Part shown: positions 1 through 7,245 of the stretch, piece by piece
Layout of the letters: each line of letters opens with the position of its first letter
How positions within the stretch are numbered: the first letter of the stretch is position 1
NCBI RefSeq assembly: GCF_947253055.1
Contig: NZ_CAMXYE010000038.1
Span: 1 to 13,740 of the forward strand
DNA: 13,740 bases
Origin: an uncultured Arcanobacterium sp.
GTDB lineage: Bacteria; Actinomycetota; Actinomycetes; Actinomycetales; Actinomycetaceae
Direction: 5' to 3'
Notes under the pieces: model-generated
Told to the model about the DNA's origin: nothing
The model's database searches: none
Seen by the model: the letters and a program-made list of their open reading frames with translations, nothing else
Position numbers and translations under genes: made by a program

Positions 1-1120
1 TAATCTGTGAAAAGTGAAAGACTTGCGCCAAAGAAGGTGGAACTAAAGTGGAAGCGATCAGCACTATCCCGCAGATAAACATACCTAAAGAAAGCAGGTG
101 GTTAATGATTTTTTCACCCTGCACTATGCTGTATACCCGGTTACGCCGACTCGTTAAGTCATCTATGCTCACTAGCAGTGCTAAGAGCCAAGGCAATACA
201 TAATAAGCGATTCGGAATAATATGATTCCCAGCAAAAGCTTTTCCGTATTCACTCCCATTTCACTGAAAAGAGCAATTACGGTAACGTCGAAAGAACCGA
301 GACCCGCTGGGAGCATGGAAATTAACCCGACGAGCGTGGCCGAAACATAGATGAAAATAGTAATACCGAGCCCGATTTCAGGAGCGAAAATACGGAGACA
401 GGCCCAGAAAAATAAGGCCGCCGCTAGCCAATCGACTACTGAGCCAAAAGCCATTTCACATTTTTGCCGAAAATTTTGCTGGGCGAGGAGGCTGCGGGAA
501 AGATCGATTTTACCAATTCGAATATGCTGCCCGAAAAAATAAAGCGGTATATAGATTCCCGCTGTGAGAGGCACAATCGCAAAAGCACCTTCCCAACGCA
601 CCGCGAGGGGAAGAGTGCAGAGTAATAGCAAAAATAGTCCCAGCAAATTAGCTGCCCACACTGCGAGGGTAATGCGCAGAGCTAATTTTTTATCTGCACC
701 GGCGTGCTGGTAGCGGCGCGCGCGAATAGTGCCGCCGGTGAGTCCGCCCAGCCCGGCGAAGTTATTAAAAGCCTGCGCGACCCAGCCCGTGCGCAAAGCC
801 TCCCGCATTGGAAGTTGCACAGAAAAGTGCCGCGCCGCAAATACGTCATAAAGCCCCGTAGCAGTGAAAGAGATGATTCCGAGGAATAAAAATCCAATTA
901 TTACGCCCGGGCGCTGCTCACGCAGAAGCATCTGCATATCTTTTCCAGATATAGAACGCAGCTCTCCTTGCGCCACAAAAATAACTGCCGCAATCATCAC
1001 AATGTAAAATATGCGGATAAGTAGCTGCTTATGCGGAGCTAGGCGTTTTTTTAAGCGCATTAGACCCGAATCTTGGGCGGGCAGCGCTGCTGAAGAAATT
1101 TCTGCTTCAACTTCACTCAT
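1..1120 (-). CDS. mprF: MprF-type lysyl/alanyl-phosphatidylglycerol flippase domain protein (5' part; 3' end outside window)
   Basis: The minus strand is open from the ATG at 1120 to the window edge, giving 373 residues with no stop. It is a polytopic membrane protein with hydrophobic spans around residues 33-50, 73-90, 150-172, 181-197, 226-243, 251-272, 295-318 and 341-360. The segment WVAQAFNNFAGLGG (113-126) and the stretch LPAGLGSFD (270-278) followed by LFRIAYYVLPW (301-311) match the conserved core of the MprF N-terminal flippase domain (LPG_synthase_TM, UPF0104). In MprF this domain moves aminoacylated phosphatidylglycerol to the outer leaflet, and a cytosolic C-terminal domain makes it using aminoacyl-tRNA. 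The synthase half would lie left of the window, so I cannot tell whether this is a full MprF or a stand-alone flippase. No Shine-Dalgarno is visible before the ATG. A TATTCT box at 1133-1138 could give a very short leader. It is divergent from the esterase at 1210, 89 bp away. Confidence 0.82.
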   Translation of the reverse strand, partial: MSEVEAEISSAALPAQDSGLMRLKKRLAPHKQLLIRIFYIVMIAAVIFVAQGELRSISGKDMQMLLREQRPGVIIGFLFLGIISFTATGLYDVFAARHFSVQLPMREALRTGWVAQAFNNFAGLGGLTGGTIRARRYQHAGADKKLALRITLAVWAANLLGLFLLLLCTLPLAVRWEGAFAIVPLTAGIYIPLYFFGQHIRIGKIDLSRSLLAQQNFRQKCEMAFGSVVDWLAAALFFWACLRIFAPEIGLGITIFIYVSATLVGLISMLPAGLGSFDVTVIALFSEMGVNTEKLLLGIILFRIAYYVLPWLLALLVSIDDLTSRRNRVYSIVQGEKIINHLLSLGMFICGIVLIASTLVPPSLAQVFHFSQI

Positions 1121-1209
1121 ATAATTTAGAGTAGAATAATTCAGCGGCATAAACTATCGTGCAGAAGAATTTATCGAATTTTTAAGCCAGTTCACAGGTC
1201 AGGAGCCGT

Positions 1210-2583
1210 ATGATTCCGCTCATTTCGCATCGTCTGCTATTACTTCTCGCAGCGGCCACTCTCCTAGCGGTAGCTTTAGCTGCTTGGCAGCTGGCAAAAC
1301 GCCACAAAATACGGGTATTGCTTTGCCTGATATTAGCGGCGCTCCTCGGCACCTCTACAGTGGCGGCGCGCATCAATTTTGTAGGAAAATTTGTGCCCAC
1401 GTGGGGAGATTTGTTTTCCTTAATCACTACCAGCAATGATTCTGAAAATGTGGTGCCCATAGCGGCGGCAAAAAAGGCGAACTACCACGCTGATTTTACT
1501 GAGGTAACTGATCGGAAAATTTGGGCAGAAAATCTAGGTGGAGAATTACTTGAAACCACTTTCCGCGGCCCTAATTCACAGATAGAAAATCGCGTATTCG
1601 TATGGGCACCTACCGGCTGGCAAAAAATGCAGAAGTTGCCGGTAGTAGAGTTTCTGCACGGATTCCCCGGTGCACCCGAAAAAGTACCACAGCAATTAGA
1701 ATTAGGAAAAGGTATTTCTCAGCTGGTGCAAAACGGAAAGATACCGCCTTTGCTAGTAGTAATGCCTTTTTTGAATGCAGATGCACAAGCTCCTGATTGT
1801 GTAGATATAGCTGGCCGGCCGGCCGTCGGTACTTGGACTGCCCGCGATGTACCCGAACTTATTAAAGCCAATTTCCCGGCAGCTACCGATGCGCAGCATT
1901 GGACGCTCGGCGGAATATCGGCGGGAGCCTACTGCGCCGGCATACTCAGTATGCAAGAACCAAAAACTTTCGGAAGCACTTTTATATTTTCCGGATATGA
2001 CCACCCACTGCTCGGAGGGCTAACTAACCCGCAATTGCAAAGTGAATATACGCTCACCAATATGTTGCAAAAAAGCGAAGCTATGAATATCTATGCGACA
2101 GCTGCCGGAGATGATACCGAAGCTATCCAGCTATTAAAAAATCTGCAAAACGCCGCGCGCTCACAGGATATAGTAGTCACTGATTACAGCAAAATGGGGG
2201 CGCATAATTGGGAGACGTGGGCCAAAGACTTTGCGCGCGCTCTGCCGTGGAAAGCTGATTTAGAGCAAGGCAAGGTGCATAGTTCTGAATTTACCAATAA
2301 CTGGGAAATCCATAAAGTGGGGATTTGGTCTATTTTGGGAATTTTGGTGCTCTTAGCTCTCTGCTCGGGCATCTATATCGCTCGGCAATTACCTAAGCCC
2401 CGCCTCGCTCCCGAAAGCACCACTATTATTCGCCGCGGAGGAAGAAACTTGATGAATTACTTCCAATGCGGGGTATTTGCGGCAGCGCTTATGGGAGGAA
2501 TTCTCTTATTAATAAACCGCTCCACTCAGACCGTAGGCGGTTTAACGGATATTTCGGCTCTGCTGGATCTACTCGGTCTCTAG
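1210..2583 (+). CDS. membrane-anchored alpha/beta-hydrolase of the esterase D / antigen 85-like family
   Basis: A 457-residue protein with two hydrophobic segments at the N-terminus (about 8-28 and 36-54), a hydrolase domain (about 95-350), and two more hydrophobic segments at the C-terminus (about 371-390 and 418-436). Catalytic features can be read directly: HGFPG at 150-154 as oxyanion-hole region, nucleophile elbow GGISAG with Ser237, a likely acid at Asp301/302 (AAGDDTE), and His332 in GAHNWETW. This is the layout of the esterase D/PF00756 family, which includes trehalose esterase Fes and mycolyltransferase Ag85. The ATG has a good Shine-Dalgarno, AGGAG at 1201-1205. The hydrolase domain lies between hydrophobic pairs and probably acts on the outer face of the membrane. 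Being divergent from an mprF-type gene suggests, by inference only, a lipid or aminoacyl-ester substrate such as aminoacylated glycerolipids. Substrate is otherwise unknown. Confidence 0.8.
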   Translation: MIPLISHRLLLLLAAATLLAVALAAWQLAKRHKIRVLLCLILAALLGTSTVAARINFVGKFVPTWGDLFSLITTSNDSENVVPIAAAKKANYHADFTEVTDRKIWAENLGGELLETTFRGPNSQIENRVFVWAPTGWQKMQKLPVVEFLHGFPGAPEKVPQQLELGKGISQLVQNGKIPPLLVVMPFLNADAQAPDCVDIAGRPAVGTWTARDVPELIKANFPAATDAQHWTLGGISAGAYCAGILSMQEPKTFGSTFIFSGYDHPLLGGLTNPQLQSEYTLTNMLQKSEAMNIYATAAGDDTEAIQLLKNLQNAARSQDIVVTDYSKMGAHNWETWAKDFARALPWKADLEQGKVHSSEFTNNWEIHKVGIWSILGILVLLALCSGIYIARQLPKPRLAPESTTIIRRGGRNLMNYFQCGVFAAALMGGILLLINRSTQTVGGLTDISALLDLLGL

Positions 2584-2611
2584 GAAACCGGCACAGCCCA
2601 CTGCCAAACCA

Positions 2612-3583
2612 TCAGAGCCAATGCGCGCGCAAATCTTCTGCCGTACGTGGCGAGAGATCTTGCAAAGTTAAATCAAAAATAGTGAAAGCGCCGTGCTCCT
2701 GCCGCGCCGCTTTCCGCACTGCTGCGCGCGCCACCGCCACGGCTGCCGCCCCCGTGAATTCCGGATTGGAGTCTAATTCCAGTTGAAAAGTGATTCCGTG
2801 CTGCACATTTTCGGAAGTGGTGCCGCGGCGAATCACTATTCCTCCGTGCGGAATTCCGCTGTGCTCCGCCTGCAGTTCTTCCGCGCTAAGGAAATTTACA
2901 GTTACATCGTAATCCGCAAAATAATCCGGCATAGTGGCTATCTGCTGCGCAATTTTTTCTTTATCTGCTCCCGCTTCCACCACTACATAGCAAATACGCT
3001 TATGCATAGTGCGGGGCGTAAGTTCAACTTCTTTTCCCGCCTTTACTGCTGCCACTGTAGCTTCTACCGGCACGGTATATTGGCGTGCATCCACCACCCC
3101 GGGAATCCGGCGTATCGCATCTGAATGCCCTTGCGATACTCCCGGCCCCCAAAATGTAGTAGTTTTTCCCTGCGGCAGTACCGCATCGCCTAGCGCGCGG
3201 AGGAGAGAAAATAGCCCCGGATCCCAGCCGGCAGAGATAACTGCCGTGGTGCCGGCCTTTTCAGCAACCGCCGCCACCTGGGCAAAATGGGCCGGAATTT
3301 TTGCGTGGGTATCGAAAGAATCAACTACATTAAATTTTTCCGCTATTGCTGGCGTCTGCTGGCGCAAATCGGTAGCAGATCCACCACAATTTATTACCAC
3401 ATCTAGCTTCCCCGCATAGGAGTCTAGATCGGCGAGCGGCAATACGGGAGCTCCCTCGCTCTGAACTTGCTCCGGGGCACGCCGCGTGAAAATAGCTACA
3501 CATTCCATATCGCTGGCCTGCGCTAAGGCTAGCTCCACCCCGCGCCCTAAATTACCGTACCCATTAATTGCCGCTTTAATCAT
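2612..3583 (-). CDS. ddh: meso-diaminopimelate D-dehydrogenase
   Basis: A 323-residue protein, close to the 320 residues of the Corynebacterium glutamicum enzyme and matching it throughout. It performs the NADPH-dependent reductive amination of L-2-amino-6-oxopimelate to meso-DAP, a one-step shortcut to lysine and the peptidoglycan cross-linking residue. Seen in the sequence: nucleotide-binding loop GYGNLGRG (8-15), NADP-type FTRR (32-35), CGGSATD (66-72), GWDPGLFS (119-126), the substrate-site stretch FWGPGVSQGHSDAIRRIPGV (144-163), the conserved MPDYF and PHGG motifs, and NPEFT near the C-terminus. The start ATG has GAGGAG about 7 nt upstream. It follows the TetR gene by 52 bp on the same strand, so the two are likely cotranscribed. 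It is convergent with the esterase gene, 28 bp away, with no clear terminator in that gap. Confidence 0.95.
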   Translation of the reverse strand: MIKAAINGYGNLGRGVELALAQASDMECVAIFTRRAPEQVQSEGAPVLPLADLDSYAGKLDVVINCGGSATDLRQQTPAIAEKFNVVDSFDTHAKIPAHFAQVAAVAEKAGTTAVISAGWDPGLFSLLRALGDAVLPQGKTTTFWGPGVSQGHSDAIRRIPGVVDARQYTVPVEATVAAVKAGKEVELTPRTMHKRICYVVVEAGADKEKIAQQIATMPDYFADYDVTVNFLSAEELQAEHSGIPHGGIVIRRGTTSENVQHGITFQLELDSNPEFTGAAAVAVARAAVRKAARQEHGAFTIFDLTLQDLSPRTAEDLRAHWL

Positions 3584-3635
3584 AATGCTCTCCTCATTCC
3601 CCGATTTTATTTGTTACTACTTTGGCGCAAAATTT

Positions 3636-4301
3636 CTATTTCAACAAGCCCGCTAGCGATTTCTGCACTGCTGCCTCGACTTGCGAATAAGAATCTCCTT
3701 CATCCAGCGCTTTCATTCCTGCCTCCAATAGAGCAGCCGTAAGACGCGTATTTATATCTGCTCGCTCCGCATCTATTTGCTGCCAAAGTCTATGCACATA
3801 TGCTACTACTCCATGGTGAAAATACTGCATACGTGGAGAATGAAAATTTCCCGGTAAATACTCTGAATCTAAATTAGAAGTAGCCGGCGGCGAGGCAGAT
3901 AATTCTGAAGTAGCCGAGGTGGGGAGAGTGGGCGCAGCGGCCATTTTCCGCGCTCGAATCACCTGCATAAGCCAGGAATGCCCGGTTTCGGCTGCCAACT
4001 CTAGACTTGCTTGCGCAAATTCTTTTAGTTGCTGCTCTGGCACCGCCAAAGAATCTACTCTTTGCGCCACTTTTTCTTTCCATTGGCGCATATATCTTCC
4101 CACTACTTCGTCCCGTAAATCATCTACGGAAGTCACATAGCGATAAATAGAATTACGGGCAATCCCTACTTTTTTTGCCACCGCGCCCGCCGTCAATACC
4201 GCTGTATCGCTTTGCCGCAGAATAGACTCCGCCGCATCTATTAGCTGGGCGTGCATATTTTCCCGATGCTCTTTCACCGTAGATGCAGAAATTTTCGGCA
4301 T
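3636..4301 (-). CDS. TetR/AcrR-family transcriptional regulator
   Basis: A 221-residue protein with a standard TetR N-terminus: helix AQLIDAAESILRQ (18-30), then the helix-turn-helix from TAGAVAKKVGI to NSIYRYV (37-56), followed by VDDLRDEVVGRYM. The remainder (about 75-221) is the helical ligand/dimer domain. It is divergent between subfamilies and gives no ligand hint. An Ala/Ser/Pro-rich stretch at about 121-147 is probably a flexible loop. The ATG at 4301 is preceded by GGGAGGG at a spacing of 4, a strong ribosome site. It lies directly upstream of ddh (52 bp) and divergent from the first DUF1444-like gene (117 bp between starts), so it may control itself, ddh and/or the tandem pair. That target assignment is inference. 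The only inverted repeat I found in the shared region is weak (CCTAA at 4368 and TTAGG at 4383). Confidence 0.88.
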   Translation of the reverse strand: MPKISASTVKEHRENMHAQLIDAAESILRQSDTAVLTAGAVAKKVGIARNSIYRYVTSVDDLRDEVVGRYMRQWKEKVAQRVDSLAVPEQQLKEFAQASLELAAETGHSWLMQVIRARKMAAAPTLPTSATSELSASPPATSNLDSEYLPGNFHSPRMQYFHHGVVAYVHRLWQQIDAERADINTRLTAALLEAGMKALDEGDSYSQVEAAVQKSLAGLLK

Positions 4302-4350
4302 TTACCCTCCCTATCTTTCTCCCTTATTCTAGCTTTCTCTATGAAAATAA

Positions 4351-4385
4351 TAGCGGAGGAAGGCCCACCTAAAATTTCCCCGTTA
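4351..4385 (+). promoter_or_regulatory. conserved leader hairpin upstream of DUF1444-like copy 1
   Basis: UAGCGG (4351-4356) can pair with CCGUUA (4380-4385), with one G-U pair. The same position before copy 2 (5795-5830) forms a similar stem with G-C replacing that G-U. The leader shared by the two genes ends at the ATG, and a GGAGG inside it lies about 60 nt before that ATG, too far to serve it directly. A role in translation control is possible but unproven. Confidence 0.3.
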
Positions 4386-4418
4386 GGCATCGCTGAAAAA
4401 ACCTGCAAGAATAAAAGA

Positions 4419-5774
4419 ATGGACTTTATGGAGTGGGCATTGCAAGTGGCGCGGGCACATCCGCAACTGCAGGACGCACTTATTACTGCAGATGGGGAGC
4501 AGCTTTCGATACTGCTCAACGACGGCCGCACCTTCACATTCCGCCCCGGGGCTCTTCTAGATAAAAACGATACCCAAGCCCGCCGCACCGAAATGCTTAA
4601 TCAACTCATTTCCATCGGCATAAAACATGCCCAAAAAGATTCTCCGGCGGGCAGTGCCGAAAAAGAACTCACAGCCACTTCCACTAATCCGCCGCGGCGC
4701 ATCCCCCAAGCCGATACTCCAGTTATGCCGATAGTGCGCGAAGCAGGATATTTTTTGCGCTCCCATCGCGGAGAAGACTCCATGGTGTACGTACCGCTCA
4801 CCGATTTTATTGCCGTGGGATTGGCACACGATTTTCCCGATACTATTCAACCTATTTATTATTCTCAACTCGAAGAAGAAGGAATAGAAAGTGGGGATAT
4901 TTTCCCTACCGCCGTGCTAAATCTGCGCCAGTTGACCACTACCCAAGCTCTCCCCTCCGAGTTCAACGCTCCGCCGAGCGACGGCGCAGAGTCTGCTGAT
5001 TTTTCCGACCCGCAAGATCCGGACGCCGGAAACTTTCGCCAAGCTCTCGCCATCGGAATCACAAAAATGGCCGAAGCAGATGTGCTCAGTATTCTGCATC
5101 CACCCAACTACGAGCTTTCTTGGTTTTGCGATGTGGAGATAATGCAGCAACTAGCTGCCCAAGTATCTATGCATCGCCCTGCCGATATTCCGCTTTTTGT
5201 GCCGGCCACCCGTACCAATTTATTTATTGTATTCAGCGAGGATCCCCACTTGGCAGATTTTTTTGCCACGCTCGCCGCCGAGCAGGGAGCTACGAATGCC
5301 GTCTACCCCCTTCCGCACACTATCGCAGCTGATGGTTGGCGAGAGTGGGTGCCGCTGCCGGGAAGCCGCCTCTCCAAAATCCTAAGCGAGTTGCGCTACT
5401 ATTACCGCTCCCGCAACTACCGCGAACAACTTAACTATATGGAGCGCTGGAGCAGCGAAAATAGCCTTAAATCTTATGATCTTTACACCACCGCAGCCGG
5501 CGAAAAAGTGACGGCGGCGCAGTGGAATGCTACAGATGAAACCGGCTCCGTACCAGATACAGAGTATCTCATTTTTCATCGCGATCCTTCTCCGCATCCA
5601 TGGGACACCGAAGAACCTGTACATATTGCCTTACAATCACATATTGCCCGCGAACTGTGGCCAGCCGGATTCCAAAAAGATGAAAATGCCTGGCCACCTC
5701 GCTGGGAAATAAAAGGCTTCCCGGATTCCGCCACTTTAGCGAAATTCCGGGAAGCCGTAGATCGTATTATCTAA
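4419..5774 (+). CDS. DUF1444/YtpQ-like protein with C-terminal extension, tandem copy 1
   Basis: A 451-residue soluble protein with no signal peptide or membrane segment. The order of motifs resembles Bacillus YtpQ (DUF1444), whose function is unknown: an N-terminal helical and beta region with LLNDGRTFTF (32-41), PVMPIVREAGYFL (101-113) matching the 'PVIR' stretch, AVLNLRQLTTTQ (165-176) matching the 'AFNLRSLPT' stretch, and ELSWFCDVEIMQQLA with IPLFVPATRTNLFIVF (257-272). From about residue 312 there is a further 140 residues, rich in Tyr, Trp, Arg and Glu, that YtpQ lacks. I chose the ATG at 4419 because copy 2 starts at the same place (MEFIEWALQVAQAHPQLQ) and its upstream frame is closed by TGA. 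The frame here stays open upstream to 4251, but that would overlap the TetR start. The site before the ATG is only weakly purine-rich. Residues about 72-100 and 177-205 are low-complexity, poorly conserved linkers. Confidence 0.72.
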   Translation: MDFMEWALQVARAHPQLQDALITADGEQLSILLNDGRTFTFRPGALLDKNDTQARRTEMLNQLISIGIKHAQKDSPAGSAEKELTATSTNPPRRIPQADTPVMPIVREAGYFLRSHRGEDSMVYVPLTDFIAVGLAHDFPDTIQPIYYSQLEEEGIESGDIFPTAVLNLRQLTTTQALPSEFNAPPSDGAESADFSDPQDPDAGNFRQALAIGITKMAEADVLSILHPPNYELSWFCDVEIMQQLAAQVSMHRPADIPLFVPATRTNLFIVFSEDPHLADFFATLAAEQGATNAVYPLPHTIAADGWREWVPLPGSRLSKILSELRYYYRSRNYREQLNYMERWSSENSLKSYDLYTTAAGEKVTAAQWNATDETGSVPDTEYLIFHRDPSPHPWDTEEPVHIALQSHIARELWPAGFQKDENAWPPRWEIKGFPDSATLAKFREAVDRII

Positions 5775-5802
5775 GCGCTTCACCTTACTGCTATTAGCGG
5801 AG
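5352..5802 (+). repeat. 451-bp perfect direct repeat, copy 1 (3' end of DUF1444-like copy 1)
   Basis: Read base by base, this block is identical to 6776-7226. It spans codons 312-451, the stop codon and 28 bp after it. Immediately upstream the two genes differ in silent and replacement positions (for example GTG against ATA at the codon just before), and the proteins fall to roughly half identity. The sharp edge indicates homogenisation by gene conversion or a recent unequal exchange. Confidence 0.95.
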
Positions 5803-5830
5803 GAAAACCCACCTAAAAATCACCTCGCTA
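5795..5830 (+). promoter_or_regulatory. conserved leader hairpin upstream of DUF1444-like copy 2
   Basis: UAGCGGAGG (5795-5803) pairs with CCUCGCUA (5823-5830), with a single bulged G. This is the counterpart of the hairpin at 4351-4385. Here the leader cannot be translated in the frame of the gene because of a TGA before the ATG at 5864, so its conservation is not due to coding. Confidence 0.3.
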
Positions 5831-5863
5831 TGCAGCATTGAAAAAAACTGCAAAGATAAAAGA

Positions 5864-7198
5864 ATGGAATTTATAGAGTGGGCATTGCAAGTAGCGCAGG
5901 CACATCCGCAACTGCAGGACGCCCTTATTACTACAAATGAAAAGCAGCTTTCAATACTGATGAAAGATGGCCACGCCTTCACATTACGCCTCGAAGCGAT
6001 TTTGGATAAAAACGATACCCAAGCCCATCGCACCGAAATGCTCAATCACCTCATTTCTGCCGCGATAAAATATACGCAGAAGAATTCTTCCACAGCTCCT
6101 ATCGAAAAAGCATGCATAATAGATCCTCTAGAAAATATACGGATTCTACCGGTAGTACAAGATGCAGGATATTTTTTAAACTCCTACTGCAATAGTGGAG
6201 AAGACTGCATGATACATATGCCGCTCACCGATTTTATTGGTATGGGTTTAGTATATGATTCCCCCAATCATGTTAAACCTATTTACTATTCCACGATTGA
6301 AGAAAATGAAACGGAAATCGGAGATTTTTTCTCTATTGCTATAGGGGATCTCCGCCGGCTATCCAATGTCCAGATTCTCAATGCCGATTCAGATACCACA
6401 CTAGACAGAATAAAACTTGGCAAACCTTTTAAACTGAAGAATCCTAATAACCGCAAACTTCTCCAAAATATCTCCATGCAATTCCTTACAATCGCTGGAG
6501 CCCATGTACTCAGTATTGCATGCCCATCAAATTATGAACTTTCTTGGCTTTGTGATCTAGACATGATGCATCGCTTAGCTAAAAAATTATCTGCACACCA
6601 AACCTATAATATTCCGCTTTTTATACCAGTCACCAGCTCTGAATTATTAATCGTATTCAGCGAAAGCCCTTGCTTAGCAGATCTTTTTACAGAGTTAGCT
6701 GCCAGAGAAGAATACACAAATCTCCTTTATCCACTTCCGCACACTATCGCAGCTGATGGCTGGCGAGAATGGATACCGCTGCCGGGAAGCCGCCTCTCCA
6801 AAATCCTAAGCGAGTTGCGCTACTATTACCGCTCCCGCAACTACCGCGAACAACTTAACTATATGGAGCGCTGGAGCAGCGAAAATAGCCTTAAATCTTA
6901 TGATCTTTACACCACCGCAGCCGGCGAAAAAGTGACGGCGGCGCAGTGGAATGCTACAGATGAAACCGGCTCCGTACCAGATACAGAGTATCTCATTTTT
7001 CATCGCGATCCTTCTCCGCATCCATGGGACACCGAAGAACCTGTACATATTGCCTTACAATCACATATTGCCCGCGAACTGTGGCCAGCCGGATTCCAAA
7101 AAGATGAAAATGCCTGGCCACCTCGCTGGGAAATAAAAGGCTTCCCGGATTCCGCCACTTTAGCGAAATTCCGGGAAGCCGTAGATCGTATTATCTAA
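5864..7198 (+). CDS. DUF1444/YtpQ-like protein with C-terminal extension, tandem copy 2
   Basis: A 444-residue paralogue of the gene at 4419, starting at the equivalent ATG after the same AAAAGA. Residues 1-304 are the diverged part: the N-terminal WALQVAQAHPQLQDALIT is nearly unchanged, the middle is strongly altered with linkers that do not align, and PIYYSTIEE, SNYELSWLCD and IPLFIPVTSSELLIVFSE keep the DUF1444-like motifs. Residues 305-444 are identical to copy 1. The 5' part is visibly more A+T-rich than copy 1, while the shared 3' block has copy 1-like composition. This suggests the 3' end was overwritten from copy 1. The 89 bp between the genes show no terminator, whereas a hairpin follows this copy, so the two are probably cotranscribed. 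Function unknown. It could be a paralogue with a different partner or specificity, carried on a constant C-terminal domain. Confidence 0.7.
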   Translation: MEFIEWALQVAQAHPQLQDALITTNEKQLSILMKDGHAFTLRLEAILDKNDTQAHRTEMLNHLISAAIKYTQKNSSTAPIEKACIIDPLENIRILPVVQDAGYFLNSYCNSGEDCMIHMPLTDFIGMGLVYDSPNHVKPIYYSTIEENETEIGDFFSIAIGDLRRLSNVQILNADSDTTLDRIKLGKPFKLKNPNNRKLLQNISMQFLTIAGAHVLSIACPSNYELSWLCDLDMMHRLAKKLSAHQTYNIPLFIPVTSSELLIVFSESPCLADLFTELAAREEYTNLLYPLPHTIAADGWREWIPLPGSRLSKILSELRYYYRSRNYREQLNYMERWSSENSLKSYDLYTTAAGEKVTAAQWNATDETGSVPDTEYLIFHRDPSPHPWDTEEPVHIALQSHIARELWPAGFQKDENAWPPRWEIKGFPDSATLAKFREAVDRII

Positions 7199-7226
7199 GC
7201 GCTTCACCTTACTGCTATTAGCGGAG
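6776..7226 (+). repeat. 451-bp perfect direct repeat, copy 2 (3' end of DUF1444-like copy 2)
   Basis: Identical to 5352-5802 at an offset of exactly 1424 bp, covering codons 305-444, the stop and 28 bp of flank. The end of identity coincides with the last base of the third TAGCGGAG. Confidence 0.95.
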
Positions 7227-7234
7227 TGAAACGC
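7199..7234. terminator. hairpin between convergent genes, candidate terminator
   Basis: GCGCTTCAC (7199-7207) pairs with GTGAAACGC (7226-7234): eight pairs with one C/A mismatch, and an 18-nt loop. It lies in the 47-bp gap between the stops of DUF1444-like copy 2 and the symporter. There is only a short T-rich stretch on the plus side. The left arm is also present after copy 1 (5775-5783), but its partner is missing there, so only the last gene of the pair has this structure. Confidence 0.45.
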
Positions 7235-7245
7235 TCTCGATTAAT

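Larger units (their letters stand above)
4351..7226 (+). repeat. tandem duplication of a gene-sized unit (two units bounded by TAGCGGAG)
   Basis: The 8-bp sequence TAGCGGAG occurs at 4351-4358, 5795-5802 and 7219-7226. It marks the left edge, the junction and the right edge of two successive units of 1444 and 1424 bp, each holding a leader of 68-69 bp and one DUF1444-like gene. Homology between units begins at the first TAGCGGAGGA and ends exactly after the last TAGCGGAG, where the sequence turns unrelated. This is the expected footprint of a tandem duplication, with the 8-mer as the original recombination micro-homology or as its trace. Confidence 0.8.

Noticed and set aside
2783..3419. Open frames on the plus strand opposite ddh
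   Set aside because: They are antisense to a gene with full family-level support, have no ribosome sites and show no recognisable domain.
4368..4387. A TetR operator (CCTAA...TTAGG)
   Set aside because: Only five bases per arm with a 10-nt gap, and the right arm is not kept in the duplicated leader. This is too weak to annotate as an operator.
4251..4418. A longer N-terminus for DUF1444-like copy 1, starting at 4251 or 4341
   Set aside because: The 4251 start overlaps the TetR gene start on the other strand, and neither start has a ribosome site. In copy 2 the equivalent upstream frame is broken by TGA while the ATG at 4419/5864 is conserved.
4419..7198. A toxin-immunity or polymorphic toxin pair
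   Set aside because: The variable/constant layout is suggestive, but there is no secretion signal, no toxin fold I recognise, and both members belong to the same family.
4351..7226. A mobile element carrying the tandem genes
   Set aside because: There is no transposase, integrase or terminal inverted repeats. The direct repeats are explained by tandem duplication.
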